From the NCBI GenBank assembly GCA_029558435.1, contig JAKQEZ010000141.1, forward strand, positions 1-21,418: a stretch of DNA of 21,418 bases, read 5' to 3'. Under the pieces are notes generated by a model. The model saw only the letters and a program-made list of their open reading frames with translations, was not told the DNA's origin and made no database searches. The position numbers were made by a program, and so were the translations under genes. This DNA is from Bacteroidota bacterium. Its GTDB lineage: Bacteria; Bacteroidota; Bacteroidia; Flavobacteriales; Crocinitomicaceae. How positions within the stretch are numbered: position 1 is the first letter of the stretch; the number at the start of each line of letters is the position of its first letter. This document shows, in pieces, positions 7,128 through 14,688 of the stretch.

Positions 7128-7790
7128 CTATAAATTCATGTATTTCATCAGCGCATCAAACCTATTTTTAAGTTCATCTTCAGAATCGGTGCGTTGATAG
7201 GATGCTTTGATGGTGTAATCGTATCGATAAAAAGTGCGAAGTATGCGTTCTAAATCTGTTTCGTTGACTTTAATTGTTACATCCATTTGGCTGGAATCTG
7301 AGGGTGAATAAATGTAAGAACTTAGGATTTTTGCGTTATTACTTTCCACAATTTGTGCAATTTGCGCTAGTGAATAATTGGCTTTTGCCACATCCAACAC
7401 AATGATGCCCCCTGGTTCGGTGATGCCTCCAATTCTACTAACGGCACGAATAAGTTGATGAATACAAGTGCATCCCAAATATTTTTCTTCTTTATCGAGA
7501 ATAGGTACAACGGTAATGTTGTATTCTCCCATTTTATCTATGACTTCAAAAAGATGGTCGCCTGCCCAAACAAACGGACGTGGCAAATGTTCAAACAACA
7601 CATCCAACGTTTGTTTTTCGTCCATTTTATCCAACACATCACTTTCAGAAAGCAAGCCTACGAAATTTCCGTTTTTCAACACTGGTAAATGTGAAACCCG
7701 AAATTCGTCCATCCATCTCAACGCTTTTTCACCTGTATCCAAGTGGGTAAGTGGCGGAATATCTTCTGTAATTAAGTCAATTGCTACCAT
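7128..7790 (-). CDS. CBS-pair protein with C-terminal ACT-like domain
   Basis: A 220-residue soluble protein. CBS motif 1 spans about residues 7-55 (RVSHLPVLKNGNFVGLLSESD) and CBS motif 2 about 70-118 (ITVVPILDKEEKYLGCTCI). Residues 128-197, GGIIVLDVAKANYSLAQIAQ then a beta strand and a second helix, look like an ACT-type regulatory fold. No enzyme domain is attached, so it is probably a sensor of adenosine nucleotides or another small ligand; the target is unknown. It is the first gene of the operon with nadK and the isomerase. The best upstream -7 candidate (TATTTTCG) is one base off consensus. Confidence 0.85.
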   Translation of the reverse strand: MVAIDLITEDIPPLTHLDTGEKALRWMDEFRVSHLPVLKNGNFVGLLSESDVLDKMDEKQTLDVLFEHLPRPFVWAGDHLFEVIDKMGEYNITVVPILDKEEKYLGCTCIHQLIRAVSRIGGITEPGGIIVLDVAKANYSLAQIAQIVESNNAKILSSYIYSPSDSSQMDVTIKVNETDLERILRTFYRYDYTIKASYQRTDSEDELKNRFDALMKYMNL

Positions 7791-7940
7791 AATACTACGA
7801 AAATAAATAAATAGTTCAAACTCAGCTTATGAAATAACAAAAATTTACAAATTCATTGAAAATGACTCCTTCATTACAGCACAAAAAAGTTGTTCATCTA
7901 CCTTGTGGGGTGATGATAAAAACCGACCAATAATAAAAAA

Positions 7941-9689
7941 TTATACGCCTACTTTGATGTTTAATTCTTTTAATTGTTCTGCATTAAGTGGCGATGGAGC
8001 GTCAATCATAACGTCTCTTCCTGCGTTGTTTTTAGGGAAAGCAATGTAATCGCGAATAGAATCCGATCCGCCCATTGTTGCTACCAAACGATCCAAACCA
8101 AAAGCCAAACCTCCGTGTGGTGGAGCACCGTATTCAAATGCATTCATCAAGAATCCAAATTGGTTTTGGGCTTCTTCTGGTGTAAATCCTAACAAATCAA
8201 ACATTTGTGCTTGCAGAGTGCGGTCGTGAATACGAATAGAACCTCCTCCCAACTCTACTCCATTCATTGCCAAGTCATAAGCGTTTGCTCTAATTTTACC
8301 TGGGTCGGTTGCCACTAAGTGCATATCTTCTGGTTTTGGCGAAGTGAACGGGTGGTGCATTGCAAAGAAACGTTGTGCCTCTTCATCCCATTCCAACAAT
8401 GGGAAATCCAATACCCACAATGGTTTAAACACGTTTGGATTGCGTAATCCTAATTCGTTACCCATGTGTAGGCGCAATTCGTTCATTTGTTTGCGCACTT
8501 TATCCAAGTCGCCGCTTAATACCAAAAGCAAGTCGCCTGGTTGTGCATTTGCCAATTTAGCCCATTCTGCCAAATCTTCTTGCGAATAGAATTTATCAAC
8601 CGAAGATTTCAATGTTCCGTCGGTGTTGTATTTCACATATACCAATCCTTTTGCACCAATTTGCGGACGTTTAACCCAATCAGTCAACGCATCCAATTGT
8701 TTGCGTGTATATTCTGAACAATCTTGTGCATTGATTCCAATCACCGCTTCAGCATCGTCAAAAATGGCAAAACCTTTATTGCTTGTTACCGCTTTTAGGT
8801 CGATGAATTCCATTCCAAAACGAATATCTGGTTTGTCGGAACCATATTTTTCCATTGCTTCGGCATAAGTCATGCGTGGAAAATCGCCTTCAAATTCAAC
8901 ACCACGAACGGCTTTGAACAAATGCTTTATCATTCCTTCAAATGTTTGCAACACATCTTCTTGTTCTACAAACGCCATTTCACAGTCAATTTGTGTAAAC
9001 TCTGGCTGACGATCAGCACGTAAGTCTTCATCGCGAAAACATTTTGTAATTTGATAGTAACGGTCTATTCCAGATACCATCAACAATTGTTTAAACGTTT
9101 GAGGTGATTGAGGCAAGGCATAAAACTGACCTTCTTGCATGCGGCTAGGCACCACAAAATCGCGTGCTCCTTCTGGAGTTGATTTAATTAAAAATGGTGT
9201 TTCAACATCCATAAATCCTTGTGTATCCAAGTATTTTCTGGTTTCCAAGGCAACTTTATTGCGCAATTGCAATTTTTGCAACACCGGATTTCTTCTCAAA
9301 TCCAAATAACGGTATTGCATTCTCAACTCATCGCCCCCATCTGTATCGTCTTCAATGGTAAACGGTGGTATTTTTGAAGCATTCAATAAGGTGATTGCTG
9401 TTACTTTAATTTCAATTTCACCGGTTGGAATATTTTTGTTTTTACTTGCTCTTTCAATTACTTCACCTGTAGCTTGAACCACAAACTCACGTCCCAATTT
9501 ACGTGCTTGTGCAGTCAATTCTGCATTGTCCACCTCGTTAAAAGCTAACTGTGTAATGCCGTATCTATCGCGCAAATCGATAAATGTCATTCCTCCCAAG
9601 TCGCGCGATTTTTGCACCCATCCTGAAAGTGTAACTGTTTGACCACAATTTTCAATTCTTAATTCTCCGCAAGTATGTGTTCTGTACAT
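7941..9689 (-). CDS. aspS: Aspartyl-tRNA synthetase
   Basis: Charges tRNA-Asp with aspartate (class II synthetase, cytosol). The 582-residue protein carries an N-terminal OB-fold anticodon-binding domain (residues 1-105; [20 protein letters not shown]), motif 1 near [20 protein letters not shown], a catalytic segment [13 protein letters not shown] and [11 protein letters not shown], and motif 2 [18 protein letters not shown] (218-235). A GAD insertion (about 290-420) marks the bacterial form. Motif 3 ends with GLAFGLDRL near residue 540. A TAATTTTG -7 element lies 18 bases upstream, so it appears to be a single-gene unit, divergent from the lpxD-type gene. Whether it also charges tRNA-Asn was not determined. 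Confidence 0.98.
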   Translation of the reverse strand: MYRTHTCGELRIENCGQTVTLSGWVQKSRDLGGMTFIDLRDRYGITQLAFNEVDNAELTAQARKLGREFVVQATGEVIERASKNKNIPTGEIEIKVTAITLLNASKIPPFTIEDDTDGGDELRMQYRYLDLRRNPVLQKLQLRNKVALETRKYLDTQGFMDVETPFLIKSTPEGARDFVVPSRMQEGQFYALPQSPQTFKQLLMVSGIDRYYQITKCFRDEDLRADRQPEFTQIDCEMAFVEQEDVLQTFEGMIKHLFKAVRGVEFEGDFPRMTYAEAMEKYGSDKPDIRFGMEFIDLKAVTSNKGFAIFDDAEAVIGINAQDCSEYTRKQLDALTDWVKRPQIGAKGLVYVKYNTDGTLKSSVDKFYSQEDLAEWAKLANAQPGDLLLVLSGDLDKVRKQMNELRLHMGNELGLRNPNVFKPLWVLDFPLLEWDEEAQRFFAMHHPFTSPKPEDMHLVATDPGKIRANAYDLAMNGVELGGGSIRIHDRTLQAQMFDLLGFTPEEAQNQFGFLMNAFEYGAPPHGGLAFGLDRLVATMGGSDSIRDYIAFPKNNAGRDVMIDAPSPLNAEQLKELNIKVGV

Positions 9690-9706
9690 GTTTTTTTATT
9701 TTGTTG

Positions 9707-9714
9707 CAAAATTA
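9707..9714 (-). promoter_or_regulatory. -7 element for aspS
   Basis: The minus strand reads TAATTTTG, an exact TAnnTTTG match, placing transcription start near 9700 and a leader of about 11 bases. No clear TTTG lies 17-19 bases further upstream, so only half of the promoter is supported. Confidence 0.45.
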
Positions 9715-9893
9715 TAAATATCAACTGTATTTTTTGAATTTTAGGAAACATATTGTTGAGAGGTGAATAGAAGTGACTCAAAAAACCAAACTATTTGCCT
9801 GAAATTCTATGTTCTAATTTAATTCATTTCGCTTTTAACAATTGTTAGCGGAAAACATTCTGCTTGCGTTTTTTTAGTGTGTAGAATTAGCAG

Positions 9894-9901
9894 TAATTTT
9901 G
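9894..9901 (+). promoter_or_regulatory. -7 element for the lpxD-type gene
   Basis: TAATTTTG matches TAnnTTTG exactly and would start transcription near 9908, about 12 bases before ATG 9920. This argues against the in-frame TTG at 9899 as start. The -33 position is only T-rich (TTTT near 9871). Confidence 0.45.
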
Positions 9902-9919
9902 TTTTATAACACATTTTGT

Positions 9920-10846
9920 ATGAAGCTAGACAGAAATTATACGGTGAAAGAAATCGCTGCGTTGATTGGTTGTTCGTTTGTTGGAGATGAAAACCACGTT
10001 GTATCTGGAATTAATGAGATACATAAAGTTGTAACCGGTGATTTAGTCTTTGTGGATCACCCTAAATATTACGACAAAGCGCTTAACAGTGCTGCCACAA
10101 CAATCTTGATTGACAAAGAAGTAGAATGTCCGCAAGGTAAAGCATTGATAGTTTCTGCCGCTCCGTTTGACGATTACAATAAATTAACCCGCCATTTTAC
10201 GCCTATTATTGAGCAACAACAATTAGTGGGAATCAATACACACATCGATCCTACAGCTGTTATTTATCCTAACGCATTTATTGGCAACAACGTAACGATT
10301 GGAAAAAACTCACGCATTTATCCAGGTGCTGTTATTTTAGACCGTACCATTATTGGTGATAATGTAATGATTGGACCTAATACCACTATTGGATTCAACG
10401 CATTTTATTACAAGAAAAAACCAACGGGATATGATCGCATGCATACCTGTGGGTGGGTGCACATACACAACAATGTGGAAATTGGTGCCAATTGTACGAT
10501 AGACGCTGGTGTATCGGGCAATACAGAAATTGGTGAAGGCACAAAAATTGACAACATGGTGCACATTGGTCACGATACGGTTGTTGGCAAAGATTGTTTG
10601 TTTGCTGCCAATGTTGGTATAGCAGGTTGTGTGGTGATTAAAGACAAAGTTTCTATGTGGGGACAAGTTGGTTGTGCTGCCAATGTGGTTATCGGCGAAG
10701 GTGTGTCGGTGTTGGCACAATCGGGCATTGGAAAAGATTTGGAAGCTGGAAAAACCTATTTTGGTAGTCCGTGTGGAGAAGTAAAAACAAAATTTAGAGA
10801 GGTAGCGGCATTGAAAAAATTACCCGATTTATTGAACCGTTTATAA
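9920..10846 (+). CDS. lpxD: LpxD-type UDP-3-O-acylglucosamine N-acyltransferase
   Basis: LpxD adds a hydroxy fatty acid from acyl-ACP to the 2-amino group of UDP-3-O-acylglucosamine, the third step of lipid A synthesis, as a cytosolic trimer. The 308-residue protein has an N-terminal uridine-binding-like domain (residues 1-100; GDLVFVDHPKYYDKA) and a left-handed beta-helix of hexapeptide repeats (about 108-275; IGNNVTIG, IGDNVMIGPNTTIG, VEIGANCTID). The segment DNMVHIGHDTVVG places His218 where the catalytic His of E. coli LpxD lies. It is shorter than E. coli LpxD (341 residues), so it may be the second LpxD-like protein some Bacteroidota carry, and its acyl acceptor may differ. I chose ATG 9920 over TTG 9899 because a -7 element ends at 9901. 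The stop overlaps the start of the downstream phosphatase by one base. Confidence 0.8.
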   Translation: MKLDRNYTVKEIAALIGCSFVGDENHVVSGINEIHKVVTGDLVFVDHPKYYDKALNSAATTILIDKEVECPQGKALIVSAAPFDDYNKLTRHFTPIIEQQQLVGINTHIDPTAVIYPNAFIGNNVTIGKNSRIYPGAVILDRTIIGDNVMIGPNTTIGFNAFYYKKKPTGYDRMHTCGWVHIHNNVEIGANCTIDAGVSGNTEIGEGTKIDNMVHIGHDTVVGKDCLFAANVGIAGCVVIKDKVSMWGQVGCAANVVIGEGVSVLAQSGIGKDLEAGKTYFGSPCGEVKTKFREVAALKKLPDLLNRL

Positions 10847-12087
10847 TGTATGAAAAACAAATAAATGAGCTTGAAACACAACTGTTTCAAAAAGATTTTA
10901 AGCTGAATTCTCTCTTAGAAATCACAACGGCAATTAATGCCAATGCGAGTGTGGAGAAGCTCACAGAAATCTATTCGTTTATTTTGAAAGAACAATTGGG
11001 TTTTACTCGCTTTTTATTGTTTACCAAGCAAGAAGATGAAAGTTGGAAATTGCTGGTAAAAAACGGTATTCGCGGAAAATTATTGACCCTGAATGTGGGT
11101 GAAGAATTGGCGCGATTTAAGGACATTACCTTTATTCATTCCTCTACTTCTGATGTGTTGAATGAATTTGACATTGTAATTCCGGTATATCACAAAGAAG
11201 AGGCATTGGCTTATTTGCTGATGAAAGTCAACTCACCTATTGATTTTTACCAAGAAGATGTGCAAAACAACTTTGGTTTTATTGAAACGCTCACCAATAT
11301 TATTGTGGTAGCAATTGAAAATAAAATCATGGCCAAACAACGGGTGATTCAAGAGCGGTTGAAAAAAGAATTGGAGGTAGCCAGCGAGATGCAAAAATTG
11401 TTGTTTCCTACGGATTTACCTTCCAACAAGCAAATGGACATTTCGGCCAAATACATTCCACGACACGAGGTGGGTGGCGATTACTACGATTTTATTCCAC
11501 TCGGAAACGATGAATTTATTTTGTGCATTGGCGATGTTTCTGGAAAAGGAATAGGAGCTGCAATGCTCATGGCAAATTTTCAAGCTACGCTTCGAACGCT
11601 GTTCATTTATCAAAAATACGATTTGCCGTTTTTAGTGAAGGAACTGAACGCCAAAGTGATGAAAAATGCAAAAGGCGAAAAATTCATTACCTTTTTTATT
11701 GCCCACTACAACGCCAAAACGCGTGTGTTGAAATACATCAATGCAGGGCATAATCACCCGGTGATGACGACTTCAAAAAAAGACGTAACCATGCTAACCG
11801 AAGGAACCATAGGTTTGGGAATGCTTGAAGAATTGCCCTTTATCAATGTGGGTGAAGTGGTGCTAAAACCCAATACAACCATTGTTTCTTATACCGATGG
11901 TGTGGTGGAATTGGAAAATAAAGAAGGAGAGCAATTTGGAATCGACCGTTTGATAAAAACCATTCATTCGTTTTATGCGTTGAGCATGGACGATATGAAC
12001 AACCTCATTTTTTCAAAACTCGAAGAATGGAAAGGCGAGTTGGAATATGTGGACGATACGGCGATTTTTGCTTGTCGCTTTTTTTAA
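10846..12087 (+). CDS. GAF domain-containing SpoIIE-family (PP2C-type) protein phosphatase
   Basis: A 413-residue cytosolic signalling protein. Residues 1-22 are a short coiled coil, about 25-160 a GAF-like sensor domain, 160-190 a helical linker (ERLKKELEVASEMQKLLFP, typical of RsbU-type proteins), and 195-413 the phosphatase domain. Metal-binding aspartates are visible: VGGDYYD (Asp212), GDVSGKG (Asp230), YTDGVVE (Asp351) and DDTAI (Asp404). RsbU-like phosphatases usually dephosphorylate an anti-anti-sigma (STAS) protein to release a partner-switch; no STAS or anti-sigma gene is nearby. Stop and start share the sequence TAATG with the lpxD-type gene, so translation is probably coupled, and both use the same promoter. 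Confidence 0.9.
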   Translation: MYEKQINELETQLFQKDFKLNSLLEITTAINANASVEKLTEIYSFILKEQLGFTRFLLFTKQEDESWKLLVKNGIRGKLLTLNVGEELARFKDITFIHSSTSDVLNEFDIVIPVYHKEEALAYLLMKVNSPIDFYQEDVQNNFGFIETLTNIIVVAIENKIMAKQRVIQERLKKELEVASEMQKLLFPTDLPSNKQMDISAKYIPRHEVGGDYYDFIPLGNDEFILCIGDVSGKGIGAAMLMANFQATLRTLFIYQKYDLPFLVKELNAKVMKNAKGEKFITFFIAHYNAKTRVLKYINAGHNHPVMTTSKKDVTMLTEGTIGLGMLEELPFINVGEVVLKPNTTIVSYTDGVVELENKEGEQFGIDRLIKTIHSFYALSMDDMNNLIFSKLEEWKGELEYVDDTAIFACRFF

Positions 12088-12848
12088 TTCAACAATTTCT
12101 TTAATAAATCCATTACTTCTTGTGGTTGTTCAAAAACCGACATGTGGCCTGAATTTTCAATAATTGCTGGTGTTTTCCACGCTCCGCATTTTTCTTGCAA
12201 TAATTGAAAGGGAATCAACCCATCTTGTTTGCCATGAATAATTTCAAAGCGAGCTGGATTATTTTTTAAAAATTCAGAAAAATCATTTCTTTCTTTCATT
12301 GCCAACGATGCATAGGCATACCATTCTGCCACTCCTTTTTTAGCTTCCTCCACCAATTGGTGAATTTGTTTTGAGGATGTTGTTGGGTTTAAAAACAAGT
12401 TGGGAATTGCCTCTGCAATAAACGCATCCTTGTGTTGAAGTAAAATAGACGCCGCACGCACACGGTCTTTTTTCTTTGCATCCGAATCGCACCAAAAATT
12501 AGAGTTTAACAAAATTAATTTTTCTGCTTTCTCGGTCATTTTTAGTAATTCCAATCCTATGTAGCCACCCATTGAGTGTCCCACCAATTGGAACGAATTA
12601 AAATTGTAGTGCTCCAACAGTTGTGCTATAGCTTGCGCATAATGGCGGATGGAAGGCAATTCATCGTCCAACAACTCACTTTTTCCAAAACCAGGCACAT
12701 CAAGCAAAAGGATGGGTCGTTGAAATTGCTCTAAAGGTAACTGGTACCACATTGTATGGCTTTCCAAAAAACCGTGAATCAATACCAAAGGATTGTCTAT
12801 TTTTCCATTAAACGGCAACAATTTATGAAACAGGGGAAATTCGGGCAT
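12084..12848 (-). CDS. Alpha/beta-hydrolase family protein
   Basis: A 254-residue soluble hydrolase with a complete catalytic triad: Ser92 in the nucleophile elbow LVGHSMGGYIG, Asp209 in GKQDGLIP, and His235 in NSGHMSVFEQP. LVLIHGFLES near the N-terminus supplies the oxyanion hole. Substrate cannot be predicted; esterase or carboxylesterase-like activity (as in the MhpC/BioH-like group) is likely. There is no signal peptide. It converges on the phosphatase gene and their coding ends overlap by four bases. The start (MPEFPLFHKLLPF) is the only good ATG and faces the small gene at 12929. Confidence 0.9.
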   Translation of the reverse strand: MPEFPLFHKLLPFNGKIDNPLVLIHGFLESHTMWYQLPLEQFQRPILLLDVPGFGKSELLDDELPSIRHYAQAIAQLLEHYNFNSFQLVGHSMGGYIGLELLKMTEKAEKLILLNSNFWCDSDAKKKDRVRAASILLQHKDAFIAEAIPNLFLNPTTSSKQIHQLVEEAKKGVAEWYAYASLAMKERNDFSEFLKNNPARFEIIHGKQDGLIPFQLLQEKCGAWKTPAIIENSGHMSVFEQPQEVMDLLKKLLN

Positions 12849-12867
12849 TTTTTAAAAATTATTTAGA

Positions 12868-12884
12868 ACGTAAAAAACTTACGT
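12868..12884. promoter_or_regulatory. Inverted repeat between divergent genes, possible operator
   Basis: ACGTAA (12868-12873) and TTACGT (12879-12884) are perfect inverted arms around five bases, in the 80-base space between the hydrolase gene and the small protein at 12929. It sits about 20 bases before the hydrolase start on the minus strand. A dimeric regulator could bind here, but no regulator gene is adjacent. Confidence 0.3.
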
Positions 12885-12928
12885 AGTTGCATCGGAACTT
12901 TGCAGTGTTAATTGAAAAATCAAATACC

Positions 12929-13249
12929 ATGAAAGCACATACAACAACATTTAGCATTGATACTGTTCTTTATGACAATAGCGATACGAAAGTATTAATA
13001 AAAGGCAAAACCACCAAGCATCATTTGTCGTATTCTTCTTCCATGTATATTTCGTTTTCGGAGTTGAATTTGTTAATCAATGAATTACAGCAAAAAAATC
13101 CTGATGTAGAAGTTGCCTCTATGTTTGTTGAAGAGCAATTTTCATCGGATTATATCCAAATGTTATTGCATGCATCGGCGTTGGAAAACAACACTGTTGA
13201 GTTGAGTTTATTTGCAATGGACGGCACCAAAAAAATGATTCGCGCTTAA
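12929..13249 (+). CDS. Small protein of unknown function
   Basis: I do not recognise this 106-residue protein. It has no signal peptide, membrane segment or cysteine. The pattern is beta strands (TTFSIDTVLYD, TKVLIKGKTTKHHLSY), then a helix (FSELNLLINELQQKNPDVE), strand, helix and a final strand (VELSLFAMDG), suggesting a small alpha/beta fold. The frame is open from a TTG at 12887, but ATG 12929 was chosen because the intervening residues look untranslated and the sequence from MKAHTT is well formed. It appears monocistronic, with about 100 bases to the next gene. Confidence 0.65.
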   Translation: MKAHTTTFSIDTVLYDNSDTKVLIKGKTTKHHLSYSSSMYISFSELNLLINELQQKNPDVEVASMFVEEQFSSDYIQMLLHASALENNTVELSLFAMDGTKKMIRA

Positions 13250-13352
13250 GAATTTTTAACTAAACGCAACTTTTTTTAAAATAATTCGTATTTTTACTGA
13301 ATCTCTACCCTTTTTGCAGGCTAGATTATTGTGAAAATTAAAACTTAGTACG

Positions 13353-13985
13353 ATGAATTATATTTTAAAATCGGTAGCTGTTTTATCTCTTGGAATAGCT
13401 TTCTTTTCTTGTAACAAACGAGAAATTATCCCTGCTCCAACTCCAAAAGTTGATTTAAAAAGCCATTTTTATGGTAAAATCAACGGTACAAATATTGAGT
13501 TAACTCAAAATGTAAATGGATATGCCGGCACATCAGGTGTGGATTTAATTGTAAATGCTAACACGTTGGATAGTGCAATTTATCATTCTAAATTTTCTTC
13601 ATCAAATTCTTTACAACAAGTCAACATAGCTCATGGAAGCATAGTATTTGATGCCAATGCGTCAGAGCGTCCATCAGTTTCTACGTTTGAAAGTTTTTAT
13701 TTGTCGGGACCGAACTTAGTTCCAAGTTTTTCAGTTAACGGTTTAGGCGGAATTTCTTTTTCTTTTACAGATGGTTCAGGAAAAGAATGGAAATCAAAAA
13801 CAATTGGAACAGCACAATACACTAAAATGGGTGTTGAATCGGATGAAAATGGTGACTATGCTAAATTTCGTGTAGAATTTGACACTCGCGTTTATTATTC
13901 TTACTTAGATGTACCAACACAAACAACAATTACTGACTCTATGGAAGTGGTTGATGCGGTTTATACAGGTTGGTACAAAAGATAA
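13353..13985 (+). CDS. Predicted lipoprotein of unknown function
   Basis: A 210-residue protein. Residues 1-20 form a lipoprotein signal with lipobox AFFSC, so Cys20 would be lipidated and the protein anchored to a membrane facing the periplasm. The next residues, NKREIIPAPTPKVD, are a Pro-rich tether. The rest is beta-rich with conserved-looking Gly/Ser/Thr (SHFYGKINGTNIELTQN near the start, YTGWYKR at the end), resembling small Bacteroidota lipoproteins of unknown role. It has no enzymatic motif. The next gene starts 24 bases after its stop and may be co-transcribed, though a cytosolic partner would be unexpected. Confidence 0.75.
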   Translation: MNYILKSVAVLSLGIAFFSCNKREIIPAPTPKVDLKSHFYGKINGTNIELTQNVNGYAGTSGVDLIVNANTLDSAIYHSKFSSSNSLQQVNIAHGSIVFDANASERPSVSTFESFYLSGPNLVPSFSVNGLGGISFSFTDGSGKEWKSKTIGTAQYTKMGVESDENGDYAKFRVEFDTRVYYSYLDVPTQTTITDSMEVVDAVYTGWYKR

Positions 13986-14009
13986 TAGTGCATTTCTCGG
14001 CTGATTCGA

Positions 14010-14684
14010 ATGAGTCGCTCCCTCAAAATAGCAATTGTTGGCGATTATAATTTCACCTATTATTCTCACCAAGCCACCAATTTATCGCTTGATCATGCAG
14101 CGGTGTTTTTGGACGTGGATATTAATTATTATTGGGTGCGATTAAGTGAGGCTGTAACATTTAAACCTAATCAATTTGAACAATATGATGGTGTTTGGAT
14201 TGCTCCTGGGCCATTTACCAACTTGTTTTATGTTGCTGGAATTATCAAAACTTTGGTTGCTTTGAAAATTCCAACTCTCATTACTGGCGAAGGATTTAAA
14301 ACTTTTGTGGAGGTATTGCTCAATAATGGTTCTGTTAACCTCGATAACACCAAATTGATTTCGGAGAACTTAGTTACAGGCAATAAATTTGAAAAAATTA
14401 CTATTTTGCCTCATTCCGATGCGTTTATTCAATTGTTTGAACACCATTCAACCTATGAGCTGTCGTCTTCGCGTTATAGTATTTATCCGCAAGCCATCTC
14501 ACAATTGGTTGAATCGAACATTGATATTGAAGCGTATAACCAATTTGAAGATCCAGAAATTATCAGTTTAAAAAACCATTCATTTTTTGTGGCAAGTAGT
14601 TATTGTCCACAAATTACTTCCACACGCGAGTTACCTCATCCGTTGGTTTATACTTTTATTAAAGCATGTATGTTGGATAAATAG
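14010..14684 (+). CDS. CTP-synthase C-terminal-region-like protein, degenerate class I amidotransferase fold
   Basis: A 224-residue cytosolic protein with the layout of the glutaminase half of CTP synthase: KIAIVGDYNFTYYSHQAT, then YDGVWIAPGPFTNLFYVAGI (60-79), IPTLITGEGFKTFVEVLL (87-104), and near the end HSFFVASSYCPQ with PHPLVYTFIKA (209-219). In active enzymes the third block reads like GxCxG; here ungapped comparison puts Gly93 at the nucleophilic Cys. The His-Pro-Glu of the catalytic pair is replaced by Cys199-Pro200-Gln201. It therefore should not hydrolyse glutamine by the normal route. It resembles the family annotated 'CTP synthase C-terminal region-related (seleno)protein', which I recall rather than verified. 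It follows the lipoprotein by 24 bases and converges with rnr with only four bases between. Confidence 0.75.
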   Translation: MSRSLKIAIVGDYNFTYYSHQATNLSLDHAAVFLDVDINYYWVRLSEAVTFKPNQFEQYDGVWIAPGPFTNLFYVAGIIKTLVALKIPTLITGEGFKTFVEVLLNNGSVNLDNTKLISENLVTGNKFEKITILPHSDAFIQLFEHHSTYELSSSRYSIYPQAISQLVESNIDIEAYNQFEDPEIISLKNHSFFVASSYCPQITSTRELPHPLVYTFIKACMLDK

Positions 14685-14688
14685 TTGG

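Noticed and set aside
12887..12928. TTG start extending the small protein at 12929 by 14 residues
   Set aside because: An ATG with reasonable context lies at 12929, and the extra residues look like translated leader sequence.
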